Assembly: GCF_001650725.1 (NCBI RefSeq)
Contig: NZ_LXVX01000011.1
Coordinates: forward strand, 62,001-126,000
DNA from: Sphingobium sp. TCM1
Lineage (GTDB): Bacteria; Pseudomonadota; Alphaproteobacteria; Sphingomonadales; Sphingomonadaceae
Direction of reading: 5' to 3'
DNA: 64,000 nucleotides
The position numbers and the translations under genes were made by a program. A model generated the notes under the pieces. It had not been told where the DNA came from. It was given only the letters and a program-made list of their open reading frames with translations, and made no database searches. Positions 8,694-16,611 of this stretch are shown here, piece after piece; within the stretch, counting starts at the first letter, position 1, and each line of letters begins with the position of its first letter.

Positions 8694-9604
8694 CCGAGCT
8701 GGCCGGGGATGTGGCTTTCATGATTCTGAAGATACCAGTCGGCGATCTCTTCCCGCGTGGCCCACCAGACGCCGGGCAGGGACTTGGCATGTTCGATGAA
8801 CTCGCGCAGCGCCCGGATGCGATGGGCGCGGCCCGACACATGGGGGTGGAGGCCAAGATTCATGATGCGGCCGGTCTTCGCGCCCTCTTCGTAAAGGACG
8901 TCCAGTTCCTCGATCAGCACGTCGCGATATTCGTCGGTCGTGTAATTCTTGCGCGTGATGAAGGTGAAATCGTTGATTTCGTTGGAATAGGGCACCGACA
9001 CGATGGGCCCGTGCGGCGTGCGCAGCAGATAGGGCTGATCGTCGTTCATAATGTCGCAGTAGAAGGTGCAGCCATATTCGGCGAGAATGTCCGCCGTCTG
9101 CAGCGTGCCGCGCAGCGAGGAGGAGAGCCAGCCCTTGGACTTGCGGCCGGTGAATTTTTCGAACTGGTCGAGCGTGCGCAGCACGATCTCGCGCTCCTTG
9201 GCCGGATCGCCCGCGAAATTGGTGAGCAGTTCGCCCTGTTCCCAATTATGGGTCAGCAATTCCCAGCCGCGTTCCAGCACGGCGTCGGTCATCGCCTTGC
9301 GCCGGTCGAAGGTGACGGCGTTGGTGGTGCAACTGGCTTTGACGCCGAGTTCGTCGAACAGGTCTATGAGGCGCCACAGGCCGACGCGCTGGCCATATTC
9401 GCGCCAGGTGTAATTGGGGAAGTCGGGCGTGTTGCCCGGCAGGATGTCCGGCAGGATCGACGGGCCGCCGGCATAATAGGGCTTGTCGGTGTCCTTGGTG
9501 AGATCCCAGGTTTCAAGGTTGAAGGTCAGGATGAGGGCGACGCGGGCGCCATTGGGCCATTTGAGCGGCTGGCGCTGGGGCAGCGGGATATAATCATAGT
9601 CCAT
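8690..9604 (-). CDS. NodB-fold hydrolase, PuuE allantoinase / cyclic imidase-like (copy 1)
   Basis: 304-aa protein of the polysaccharide deacetylase (NodB) fold. The first metal motif of true deacetylases (TFDD) is replaced by LTFNLETWD near residue 29. The second motif reads LLTHNWEQGE, and substrate-loop elements SKGWLSSSLRGT and GLHPHVSGR follow. The Asn-x-Glu pattern and the HNW/HGW-like motif match PuuE-type allantoinases and bacterial cyclic-imide hydrolases, which open cyclic amides. No signal peptide, so it is probably cytosolic. ATG 9604 has AAAGG about 9 bases upstream; the longer open frame lacks a better start. It is second in its operon, 17 bases after the AMDase-like gene and overlapping the lyase gene by 4 bases. 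Confidence 0.82.
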   Translation of the reverse strand: MDYDYIPLPQRQPLKWPNGARVALILTFNLETWDLTKDTDKPYYAGGPSILPDILPGNTPDFPNYTWREYGQRVGLWRLIDLFDELGVKASCTTNAVTFDRRKAMTDAVLERGWELLTHNWEQGELLTNFAGDPAKEREIVLRTLDQFEKFTGRKSKGWLSSSLRGTLQTADILAEYGCTFYCDIMNDDQPYLLRTPHGPIVSVPYSNEINDFTFITRKNYTTDEYRDVLIEELDVLYEEGAKTGRIMNLGLHPHVSGRAHRIRALREFIEHAKSLPGVWWATREEIADWYLQNHESHIPGQLG

Positions 9605-9621
9605 GTGAGCGACCTTTCTTT

Positions 9622-10380
9622 TTAGAAGCGGCTGAGCAGCGCGCCGAAACCATCCATCTGATCGTTCAGTCCCATGCTGCGCAGGGCGTGCCAATAGGTG
9701 GCGGTATTGATGGCGATGACCGGCTTTTCCAGCCAGAATTCCGCCATGGCGGCCACTTCGGCGAAGGCGAGGTTGGTGCCGGCCTGGATGATCGCGTCTA
9801 CGCCCTCGCTCACGGCGATGGCGGTGCGCTTGAGTTTCTGCTTGTCCTCATGCGCGATCATCATGGGGGAAGGGGATTTAAGGCCCTCTATATGGACGAC
9901 CTCATAGCCCTGGTCCTCGAAGAATTTCTTGACGTTGGCGTCGCCGACCGGGGCGTAGGGGGTGAGGATGCCGATTTTGCGGATTGGGCCGGTTTCACTT
10001 TCATAGGCCTTGATCGCGGCGTCCACGGCGGTCGATCCCATGATGACGGGGATGCCGCCGGTCCGCTCCAGCATCTTGCGGTGCAGCCGCTCGGCCCCTT
10101 CCGCGCCGTCCCAGAAGGTTTCGGCCGACATGCCCATGATGACGCAGCCCGGTTCCATCGACATGGACACGTCGACGGCATCGAAGGTGGCGGCGCGGAT
10201 ATTTTCCAGCATCACCATGAAGCTGTCGTCATCGCTCACCCTGGTATCGGGGATGGCGATGCGCGAGAAATGATTGGTGACGCCGCGCGGGCGCATGGCG
10301 GCATATTCCGGCTCCACGCTGGTGTTGGTCGACGGCGCGACCACCGCGAACTTCATGCGATACCCCAGGGAATCCACCAC
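9622..10380 (-). CDS. AMDase / maleate isomerase-like (Asp/Glu racemase superfamily) protein
   Basis: 252-aa protein. The N-terminus SLGYRMKFAVVAPSTNTSVEPE matches the arylmalonate decarboxylase/maleate cis-trans isomerase group. The GTG start at 10380 has AAAAGGAC about 6 bases upstream and keeps the family's SLGYR leader; an ATG at 10356 would remove it. The two loops that carry the catalytic cysteines in racemases and maleate isomerases read MGMSAETFW and QAGTNLAF, so both positions appear to lack Cys (one Cys lies four residues before the first loop). The reaction may therefore differ from cis-trans isomerisation. It is the first gene of the minus-strand unit ending at 7157; an operator-like repeat lies about 80 bases upstream. 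Confidence 0.8.
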   Translation of the reverse strand: MVDSLGYRMKFAVVAPSTNTSVEPEYAAMRPRGVTNHFSRIAIPDTRVSDDDSFMVMLENIRAATFDAVDVSMSMEPGCVIMGMSAETFWDGAEGAERLHRKMLERTGGIPVIMGSTAVDAAIKAYESETGPIRKIGILTPYAPVGDANVKKFFEDQGYEVVHIEGLKSPSPMMIAHEDKQKLKRTAIAVSEGVDAIIQAGTNLAFAEVAAMAEFWLEKPVIAINTATYWHALRSMGLNDQMDGFGALLSRF

Positions 10381-10459
10381 GGCCTGTCCTTTTCATGCAA
10401 TGTCTGTCGAACGCCATAGTGCGGAGCCGGCAGGCGGCGGGCCATCGGCAGGGCGCGCA

Positions 10460-10480
10460 TTTATCGACAGGCGGATAGAT
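10460..10480. promoter_or_regulatory. Operator-like inverted repeat (site A)
   Basis: TTATCGACAGGCGGATAGA lies in the 173-bp divergent promoter region between the AMDase-like operon and the DUF1330/monooxygenase pair. It shares ATC-GACAGGCGG with sites at 12941 and 19842 and GCGGATAG with 16495. It is the probable binding site of the IclR regulator encoded at 12106-12900 (inference). Confidence 0.6.
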
Positions 10481-10553
10481 TGCACCGATCCCGGCGCGGC
10501 GGCGGGCGGTAGCTGGCACACAGTCGGTCATCGCAGGAAACAGGGAGCAGGTC

Positions 10554-10847
10554 ATGGCGGCCTATATCGTTGCAACCGTTCGGGTGACCGACGCCGAAAA
10601 ATTCGCGGCCTATGGCAAGGGCATCGCCGGACTGTCCGAACAATTTGGCGGAGAGTCGATCGCCAAGGGGCCGGTCGCCGAATGGCTGGAGGGCGAGGGC
10701 CCGGCGGGCGAACGGGTCGTCGTCAGCCGTTACCCCGATGCGGACGCCGCGCGCGCCTATATCGCCAGCGCCCAATATCAGGCAGCTGCCGCGCTGCGCG
10801 CCGGTGCGGGCGAGGTGGTAATGCGCCTGCTCGTCGACCCGGCCTGA
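10554..10847 (+). CDS. DUF1330 family protein
   Basis: 97-aa soluble protein of the DUF1330 family (dimeric ferredoxin-like alpha/beta barrel). Visible hallmarks are the AYIVATVRVTDAEKFAAYGK start, the central ERVVVSRYPDADAARAYI and the YQAAAALR motif. ATG 10554 has GGGAG 7 bases upstream. No catalytic function is established for the family; members are often found beside catabolic oxygenases. It heads a two-gene unit with the flavin monooxygenase 35 bases downstream, and shares a divergent promoter region carrying site A. Confidence 0.85.
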   Translation: MAAYIVATVRVTDAEKFAAYGKGIAGLSEQFGGESIAKGPVAEWLEGEGPAGERVVVSRYPDADAARAYIASAQYQAAAALRAGAGEVVMRLLVDPA

Positions 10848-10882
10848 CCGCACCCAATCCCCTTATCGCAGGACCCAAGAAC

Positions 10883-12085
10883 ATGACGAAGAAGACGCGC
10901 GTCCTCATCGCGGGCGCCGGCCCGGTCGGCACCGTCGCGGCCTATCGCCTGGCGCAGATGGGCATCGATGTCATCCTCATCGAACCCAACAGCCATTGCC
11001 CCGAAGACATGCGGGCGTCGACGCTTCATCCGCCCAGCCTGGACATGCTGGAAGAATTGGGCGTGCTGGACGAACTGATCGCCGACGGGCTGAAGGCGCC
11101 GGTCTATCAGTATCGCAACCGGCGCAGCGGCAGCGTCATCGCCCTCGACATGACCGAGATCGGCGATGTCGTGCGCCATCCCTTCCGCCTGCAATGCGAA
11201 CAGTTCAAGCTCGCCCGGCTGCTGGCCGGTCGACTGGCGACGCACGATCATGGCCAGATCCTCTTTGGCCATCGCCTGCTGTCCTTCGAGCAGGACAGCG
11301 ATGGCGTCACCTGCCATGTCGAAAGCCCGATGGCGGTCGAGACGATCCGGTGCGACTATCTGATCGGCGCGGACGGCGCGAGTTCGACCGTGCGCAAATG
11401 GACCGGCATCGCCTTTGAGGGCTTTACCTACCCCGAACGCTTCCTGACGTTGTCGACCGACTATCCGGTCGAGGCCCATTATGAAGGGCTGGCCAATGTC
11501 AGCTACATGTCGGACGCGGCGGAGTGGTGCGTGCTGCTGCGCGTGCCGGGCCTGTGGCGCGTGTTGGTGCCCTCGCATGAGCAGGAAAGCGACGCCAGCC
11601 TGCTGTCCGACGCGAAGAAGACGGCCGTGTTCAACGGGCTGGTGCCCGATGGCGCGGCGGTTCAGACCCATCATCGCACGCTGTATCGCGTGCACCAACG
11701 GGTCGCCGCCAGCTTCCGCCATGGCCGGGTGCTGCTGGCGGGGGATGCCGCGCACCTCAACAACCCGCTGGGCGGCTTCGGCATGAACTCGGGCATCCAT
11801 GATGCCTGGAACCTGACGGGCAAGCTGCGCGACATCCTGCTGGACGGCGGCCATGCTGACGCGCTTCTTGACCATTATGACCGGCAGCGGCGCACCGTCG
11901 CCAAGGAATTCGTGCAGGCCCAGACCATACGCAACAAGGCGGCGATGGAAGCCGATCCGGGTTCGGCCAAGAGCGCGCAGGAAATCCATATGGAAAAGCT
12001 GGCCGCCGACCCGGCGCTGCGGCACGAATATATGCTGCAGCAAGCCATGGTCCGGTCGATCGAACGGCAAGCCGAAATTCTCTGA
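10883..12085 (+). CDS. FAD-dependent aromatic-type monooxygenase (PHBH/UbiH superfamily)
   Basis: 400-aa class A flavin monooxygenase. The Rossmann motif VLIAGAGPVGTVAAYRLA is near residue 10, the conserved DYLIGADGASSTVRKW lies mid-protein, and the second FAD motif VLLAGDAAHLNNPLGGFGMN is near residue 287. Enzymes of this family hydroxylate aromatic or heteroaromatic rings using NAD(P)H and O2; PheA/TfdB, MhpA and 6-hydroxynicotinate monooxygenase are examples. ATG 10883 was chosen because it sits just before the FAD motif. It follows the DUF1330 gene and faces the IclR gene, ending 20 bases from it. It could perform the initial oxidation that makes a ring sensitive to the hydrolases of this island (inference). 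Confidence 0.87.
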   Translation: MTKKTRVLIAGAGPVGTVAAYRLAQMGIDVILIEPNSHCPEDMRASTLHPPSLDMLEELGVLDELIADGLKAPVYQYRNRRSGSVIALDMTEIGDVVRHPFRLQCEQFKLARLLAGRLATHDHGQILFGHRLLSFEQDSDGVTCHVESPMAVETIRCDYLIGADGASSTVRKWTGIAFEGFTYPERFLTLSTDYPVEAHYEGLANVSYMSDAAEWCVLLRVPGLWRVLVPSHEQESDASLLSDAKKTAVFNGLVPDGAAVQTHHRTLYRVHQRVAASFRHGRVLLAGDAAHLNNPLGGFGMNSGIHDAWNLTGKLRDILLDGGHADALLDHYDRQRRTVAKEFVQAQTIRNKAAMEADPGSAKSAQEIHMEKLAADPALRHEYMLQQAMVRSIERQAEIL

Positions 12086-12105
12086 CGGTCAGCCTGCCGG
12101 CGCCG

Positions 12106-12900
12106 TCATTCCGATGGCGCCGGCGGATTGGTCATTTCCTCGCCGATCCGCCGGGCCGCCGCCTTGAGCGGTTCGAGGCATTGCGCCAGCGCATCCGACA
12201 TTTTGAGCGCGGTCGCGAAGAAGGCCAGGGTCAGCGTTCCCGCGACATGGCCATGCGCCATGATCGGCACAGCGATCGAGGAGGTCTTTCCCGGATTGCG
12301 GGTGAAGGTGTTGTAGGCGCGGGTCGCATGGCCGTCGCGCAGGATCTGCTCGGCCAGCCCCTCCTTCTCGAACAGGTCGATCACATGGTTGGTGATCTTG
12401 TCGGGCATCAGCTTGAGCGCGTCGAGCAGGCCCTGCCGCTCGTCATCCGGCAGATAGGACAGGTAGACGAGGCCCGCGGCACATTCAAGGACCGGCAGCG
12501 CATAGCCGGGATAGTAACTGTTGAAGGTGAGCGTCGTCAGCGAATGGGTGGAATCGCGGATGATCATCGAATGGCCGACATGGCTGGCGAGCGAGATCGG
12601 CCAGCCCAGCTTGCGGGTTAATTCCACGATGTGCGGGCGCGAGAACTGGACCAGTTCGGCATGGCCCTGAAAACCATGCGCGAGCGTCTGGACGAGCGCA
12701 GTCGGCCGGTAATTTTTTCGCGATGGCTCGCGTTCCACCAGCCCTTCATGCACCAACGTCTGCACCAGTCGGCACGCGGTGGGATAAGGAACATTGGAGG
12801 TGCGCGCGATCTCCATCATCGAAATCGTGCCGCCTCGATTGATAGCCTGCAACACGGCAATGCCGCGGCTGAGGGATCGTATCGGAACGCCTTTTTCCAT
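12106..12900 (-). CDS. IclR family transcriptional regulator
   Basis: 264-aa IclR regulator. The N-terminal winged helix (residues about 8-70) contains SLSRGIAVLQAI, MMEIARTSNVPYPTACRLVQTL (recognition helix) and GLVEREPSRKNY. The C-terminal IclR effector domain includes VGHSMIIRDST and ECAAGLVYLSYLP. ATG 12900 gives the standard short leader before SLSRG. No good Shine-Dalgarno is visible. The gene sits at the centre of the island, downstream of the HMG-CoA-lyase-like operon. Site B lies 41 bases upstream and overlaps the stop codon of the preceding gene, which suggests autoregulation from its own promoter. It is the only regulator of the island in the window. Confidence 0.9.
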   Translation of the reverse strand: MEKGVPIRSLSRGIAVLQAINRGGTISMMEIARTSNVPYPTACRLVQTLVHEGLVEREPSRKNYRPTALVQTLAHGFQGHAELVQFSRPHIVELTRKLGWPISLASHVGHSMIIRDSTHSLTTLTFNSYYPGYALPVLECAAGLVYLSYLPDDERQGLLDALKLMPDKITNHVIDLFEKEGLAEQILRDGHATRAYNTFTRNPGKTSSIAVPIMAHGHVAGTLTLAFFATALKMSDALAQCLEPLKAAARRIGEEMTNPPAPSE

Positions 12901-12940
12901 GACGGGATGATGACAGATATAGGGCCGTATGCAACGGCAT

Positions 12941-12961
12941 TTTATCCGACAGGCGGTTAAA
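12941..12961. promoter_or_regulatory. Operator-like inverted repeat (site B)
   Basis: TTTATCCGACAGGCGGTTAAA, 41 bases upstream of the IclR start and overlapping the stop codon of the NodB-fold gene. The left arm is the full TTATCCG; the right arm has one change. Probable autoregulatory site (inference). Confidence 0.6.
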
Positions 12962-13883
12962 TATGGGGAAGCGCGGCCTCCACCAGGGCGTCGCCGCGCG
13001 CGAACCACAGGTCGTTGCGAGATGCCATGCGGGCCAGCAGATCCTCGAACGCGCCCATGCGATAGGGCAGGCCCATGATATAGGGCGTGACATGGAGCGG
13101 CAGCATCCGACCACCGCCATGCGCCGCCGATTCCGCAGATAGCCAGTCCAGCGCGTCGACAACCTGCTGCGCATAGCTGTCGGCCGAATTCTGCTGCACG
13201 GTGATGATCTGGCGATCCGACAGTTCATGGTTGAGGGGCAGGTTGACGATGTCGCCCGCCGTCGTGGCGAAGCGATAGGGCAACTCGTCATTGGCCCAGT
13301 CGCACATGTAGGTCAGGCCCGCTTCCTTCAGCAGCCGGGGCGTGGCGAAGCTTTGCGACCGGGCGATCGACAGCCAGCCCGTGGGGCGGGTGCCTGCGAC
13401 CCGTTCGATCGCGTCGAGCGAGCGGGCGATGAGGTCGCGTTCCTCGGCTTCGGGCAGGCCGGTCGCGATCGTGCCGTTCATGTCGGTCGAATGAGCGATG
13501 ATCTCATGCCCGGCCGCGACGATGTCCCGGACGATCGAGGGATAGCGTTGGGCGATGGCGCCGTTGCAGGCGATCGACACCTGCGCGCCGACCTTCGCGA
13601 AGGCGTCAAGCATCCGGTAGAAGCCGACTCGTGTGCCATATTCGCGCGACGTATAGTGGCGATAGTCCGGATAGGCGGTCTGCATATGGCCGGGCGCGCG
13701 GAAGGGTTTGTCTTCGGCCAGGATCGGGAACCATTCCAGGCTGACGACGAACCAGGCGGCGACGGCCCTGCCGGTCGGCCAGGTGATCGGGGGGCGATCG
13801 AACAGGCTGGACCAGGGGTAGAGGTCATGGTCCATGCCCTTGCGGCGCATGGCATAGGACAGATAATCGGGGTCGAGCGCCAT
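12957..13883 (-). CDS. NodB-fold hydrolase, PuuE/cyclic imidase-like (copy 2)
   Basis: 308-aa NodB-fold protein and the most divergent of the three copies. The first motif region reads WFVVSLEWFP (Ser-Leu-Glu instead of a deacetylase Asp pair), the second IIAHSTDMNG, and the substrate loop TGWLSIARSQSFATPRLL. MCDWANDELPYRF corresponds to the CD/ND-DQPY segment seen in copies 1 and 3. The start ATG 13883 overlaps the stop of copy 3 by one base (TGATG), so the two are translationally coupled. It is the last gene of the unit 16445-12957. Ring opening of a cyclic amide, imide or ureide is the likely reaction type; substrate is unknown. The order of copies suggests use on related but distinct substrates. 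Confidence 0.8.
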   Translation of the reverse strand: MALDPDYLSYAMRRKGMDHDLYPWSSLFDRPPITWPTGRAVAAWFVVSLEWFPILAEDKPFRAPGHMQTAYPDYRHYTSREYGTRVGFYRMLDAFAKVGAQVSIACNGAIAQRYPSIVRDIVAAGHEIIAHSTDMNGTIATGLPEAEERDLIARSLDAIERVAGTRPTGWLSIARSQSFATPRLLKEAGLTYMCDWANDELPYRFATTAGDIVNLPLNHELSDRQIITVQQNSADSYAQQVVDALDWLSAESAAHGGGRMLPLHVTPYIMGLPYRMGAFEDLLARMASRNDLWFARGDALVEAALPHI

Positions 13884-14809
13884 CAGCGGGCCTCCGTCGC
13901 GTAGCGTGCGGCGTCGGCCGCAGCATCGTCATAATGATGGGCGAGATAATGGTCGGCGATGTCGCCGCTGCGCGTGATCCAGGCGCGGCCGTCCGCCGCG
14001 ATGTGGCGCAGCACCTCCTGAAAGGCGCCGATCCGGTGCGGCTGGCCAATCAGATAGGCGTGGAGCGGGATGCACATCACGGTGCCCGATGTCGCGCCTT
14101 CCTGCGCGAGCCGGTCGAACTGACGGATCAGCGTGTCGGCATAGTCGCGCGGCGACATGTTGTAGACGAAGAAGCCATAATGGTCGTTCACCTCCAGGCT
14201 GTAAGGCATGGAAATGAGCCTGCCGCTCTTGACATGGACCGGCCCCGGTTGGTCGTCATGATAGAGATCGCAGGTGTAGGTCAGGCCATATTCGGCGATC
14301 AGGTCCAGCGTGCGCGGCGTGTGGGTGAGGGCCGGGGCGAGCCAGCCCTTGATCGTCTGGCCGGTCGCGTCGCGGACGGTGCGGATCGCATCCTCGATCA
14401 GCGCGCGTTCCTGAGCTTCGTCCATGCCGTAGCTGTAGCGGGTGTTGTAGACGCCATGGCTGAAGAATTCCCAGCCGAGCGCGTTCACCTGGTCGATGAT
14501 CTCCGGGCAATGCTGGCACATGGCGACCGAGAGGGACACCGATCCCTTGAACCCGTGGCGCTCCATCACCTCGGCCAGGCGATAATGGCCCACGCGGTTG
14601 CCATGGTCGCGATGGCTGTAGCCGACAACGTCGGGATGCGGCTTTGTCCAGCTCTTGCGGTGCGGGTTGGCGGGCGGATCAAGCTCGTAAAACTCGATAT
14701 TGGGCGATACCCAGACCGCCACCGTCTTGCCGCCCGGCCATTGCACCTTGGCCCGGTCGCGATAGGGGCGGAAATCGTAGAGCCCCGGATCCATTTCCCC
14801 CTCGCGCAT
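13883..14809 (-). CDS. NodB-fold hydrolase, PuuE/cyclic imidase-like (copy 3)
   Basis: 308-aa NodB-fold protein. The first motif is WVSPNIEFYE near residue 34, the second EFFSHGVYNTRYSYG, and later elements are GWLAPALTHTPRTLD, TCDLYHDDQPGPV and CIPLHAYLIGQPHRI. Asn-Ile-Glu and SHGVYN are closest to the PuuE/imidase pattern among the three copies. No signal peptide. It overlaps both neighbours by one base (copy 2 downstream, isochorismatase-fold gene upstream), so the operon is tightly coupled. It sits directly next to an amidase that would act on a ring-opened half-amide, which supports a two-step hydrolysis of a cyclic imide (inference). Confidence 0.83.
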   Translation of the reverse strand: MREGEMDPGLYDFRPYRDRAKVQWPGGKTVAVWVSPNIEFYELDPPANPHRKSWTKPHPDVVGYSHRDHGNRVGHYRLAEVMERHGFKGSVSLSVAMCQHCPEIIDQVNALGWEFFSHGVYNTRYSYGMDEAQERALIEDAIRTVRDATGQTIKGWLAPALTHTPRTLDLIAEYGLTYTCDLYHDDQPGPVHVKSGRLISMPYSLEVNDHYGFFVYNMSPRDYADTLIRQFDRLAQEGATSGTVMCIPLHAYLIGQPHRIGAFQEVLRHIAADGRAWITRSGDIADHYLAHHYDDAAADAARYATEAR

Positions 14810-15489
14810 CAGCGGGCCTCCAGCCAGTCGATGACGGCCTGCACCGGCTCCACATCGGCATATTTGATCTGGAGGTCGGTCAGGTTGGCGAAATGATAGC
14901 TTTCATGCTTGTCCGCGCATGTCTCGATCGGCACGATCGCGCGGAAGCCGTAGGACAGCGCATCGACGGCGGTGGCGCGCACGCAGCCCGACGTGCTGCC
15001 TCCGGTCACGACGACCGTGTCGACCTTATGCCAGCGCAGATAGGAGTTGAGCGGCGTTTCGAAAAAGGCCGAGGGCATCCGCTTGGTATATTGCAGGTCG
15101 TCGGGCTCGATCTGGCATCGGGGATCGAAGGCGTGGCGCTCGCTGCCATATTTGATGTTCTGGAGCGAATCCTCCGTGTTGGTGCGGGTGCCCCAGACGC
15201 CTGCGTCGCCCGCATCGTCCTTGTAGCCGACCCGGCTCCAGATGACGGGCATTCCCTTGGCGCGGGCGAGGCGGGAGATGCTGTTGGTGTATTCGATCTG
15301 GCGCGGGTCGGTTTCATAGGCGGTCTTGAACATGTCGATCCGCGTATAGGCCTGCTGAAAATCGACGTTCACGATCGCGAGCTTTTCGCCGAAGCCGAAT
15401 TTCCGGCGCGCCGGGTTGGCCATCACTTCCTCGAACAAGTCGCGCGCAGTGCGGCCATCGCTGACCATTTTCGTGCCGATGATGCTCAT
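14809..15489 (-). CDS. Isochorismatase-family amidohydrolase (second copy)
   Basis: 226-aa cysteine hydrolase of the isochorismatase fold with an extended N-terminus. The triad is Asp in AIVNVDFQQAYTR, Lys in YTKRMPSAFFETPL and Cys in GGSTSGCVRATAVDAL. The SGCVRAT and SAFFxTPL motifs are shared with the copy at 7157-7819, but the insert before the Lys (VWGTRTNTEDSLQN) is longer. This architecture fits N-carbamoylsarcosine amidase and maleamate amidase relatives. ATG 15489 was chosen because it overlaps the upstream gene's stop by 4 bases (ATGA). It lies between the HMG-CoA-lyase-like gene and NodB copy 3. Expected role: removing ammonia or a carbamoyl group from a ring-opened intermediate. 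Confidence 0.86.
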   Translation of the reverse strand: MSIIGTKMVSDGRTARDLFEEVMANPARRKFGFGEKLAIVNVDFQQAYTRIDMFKTAYETDPRQIEYTNSISRLARAKGMPVIWSRVGYKDDAGDAGVWGTRTNTEDSLQNIKYGSERHAFDPRCQIEPDDLQYTKRMPSAFFETPLNSYLRWHKVDTVVVTGGSTSGCVRATAVDALSYGFRAIVPIETCADKHESYHFANLTDLQIKYADVEPVQAVIDWLEAR

Positions 15490-16445
15490 GCGATTGCCTC
15501 CTTCATGGTCGCGGGCTGGAAACCGAGCGGGACGCCCGCATCGGGAATGAAACCGAACATCTCCTCGTTCGGCAGGGCGTCGCGCACGATCGTGCGGACG
15601 GCGGTGAGGGCGGCGATGTCGATGCCGGTGCGCAGGCCCATGGCTTCGAGCATGAAGACCAGATCCTCCGTCACGATATTGCCCGACGCGCCGGGCGCGA
15701 ACGGGCAGCCGCCAAGGCCGCCGAGCGAGGAATCGAGCGTGGTCAGCCCGCATTCGATCGCGGCGAGCGCGTTGGCGAGGCCGAGACCGCGTGTATTGTG
15801 GAGGTGGATGCCGGTCAGCGCGTCCTTGCCCACGGCGTCATGGACCAGCTTGACGAGGCGACGGACGGCGGACGGATCGGCATAGCCGGTCGTGTCGGAC
15901 AGGCCGACCTCGTCGCAGCCTGCCGCCATCAGGCTTTGCGCGAGGCGCGCGATCTGCGCGTCGGGGATCGGGCCTTCGAGCGTGCAGCCGAAGGCGGTGG
16001 ACAGGCTGCCTTCGAAATGCGGGCGCTGATCGGGCGCGAGCGCGGTGATCATGCGGGCGATGCTCCTTGCTTCGTCGACCACCTGCTCATGCGTGCGCCG
16101 CAGATTGGCGAGCGAATGGGTTTCGGAGACGGAGAGCGGCAGGGTGATCTTGTGCGCGCCCGCCGCGATCGCCGCCTCTGCCCCGCGTGCGTTCGGCACC
16201 AGCACCGCGACGGTCAGCCCCTCTATCGTGCGGGCATGGGCGACCAGTTCGGCCGTGTCGGCCAGCTGGGGCAGGATTTTGGCGGGGACGAAGCTGCCCA
16301 CCTCTATCTCGCGCACGCCGGCTTCCGCTTCCGCGTCGATCCACGCCTTCTTGGCGGCCAGTGGCATGATGGATTGCACGCTTTGCAGGCCGTCGCGCGG
16401 CCCCACTTCGCTGACGAGAATGTCGATGGGGGAAGATATGCTCAT
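15486..16445 (-). CDS. HMG-CoA lyase-like 3-hydroxyacyl-CoA lyase
   Basis: 319-aa DRE-TIM metallolyase. The active site is complete: VGPRDGLQS (catalytic Arg-Asp) near residue 15, IHLHNTRG (metal His pair) near 211 and GGLGGCPFAPGASGN (catalytic Cys loop) near 245. HMG-CoA lyase splits a 3-hydroxy-3-methyl acyl-CoA into acetyl-CoA and acetoacetate; relatives cleave citramalyl-CoA-type thioesters. ATG 16445 keeps the standard start; no clear Shine-Dalgarno is seen. It is the first gene of the minus-strand unit. Divergent from it, across site C, is a CaiB-type CoA transferase, which could supply its thioester substrate. No leucine-catabolism genes (MCC, IVD) are present here, so a dedicated role in the island is more likely. 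Confidence 0.87.
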   Translation of the reverse strand: MSISSPIDILVSEVGPRDGLQSVQSIMPLAAKKAWIDAEAEAGVREIEVGSFVPAKILPQLADTAELVAHARTIEGLTVAVLVPNARGAEAAIAAGAHKITLPLSVSETHSLANLRRTHEQVVDEARSIARMITALAPDQRPHFEGSLSTAFGCTLEGPIPDAQIARLAQSLMAAGCDEVGLSDTTGYADPSAVRRLVKLVHDAVGKDALTGIHLHNTRGLGLANALAAIECGLTTLDSSLGGLGGCPFAPGASGNIVTEDLVFMLEAMGLRTGIDIAALTAVRTIVRDALPNEEMFGFIPDAGVPLGFQPATMKEAIA

Positions 16446-16494
16446 GGCAGGACAGCACCGCAACCGCGCCCGGCCGTCCATTCGCCGGCCCGCC

Positions 16495-16516
16495 TTTATC
16501 CACTGTGCGGATAGTT
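16495..16516. promoter_or_regulatory. Operator-like inverted repeat (site C)
   Basis: TTTATCCACTGTGCGGATAG lies in the 166-bp divergent promoter region between the HMG-CoA-lyase-like operon and the CoA transferase operon. Arms TATCC and GGATA are exact inverted repeats. Probable IclR site controlling both units (inference). Confidence 0.6.
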
Positions 16517-16611
16517 GCCAATCGCAGCCGCCTCCAAACGGCGGAGCCACTTATTCAGGGGTCAGGAACAGCCGGGACGGACCGGACGATCGCGACAATG
16601 AGGAGTGCGCC

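Noticed and set aside
7157-10380. Nicotinate (nic) pathway
   Set aside because: Isochorismatase-fold amidase and maleate-isomerase-like genes recall NicF and NicE, but there is no ring-cleaving NicX dioxygenase or NicD deformylase, and the isomerase-like protein lacks the catalytic Cys.
10274-10882. Upstream extension of the flavin monooxygenase frame
   Set aside because: The extension crosses the DUF1330 gene in another frame; the FAD motif begins about ten residues after ATG 10883, so the longer start is not credible.
7157-14809. Purine (allantoin) degradation cluster
   Set aside because: PuuE-like proteins are present, but no urate oxidase, HIU hydrolase, OHCU decarboxylase or allantoicase genes are seen.
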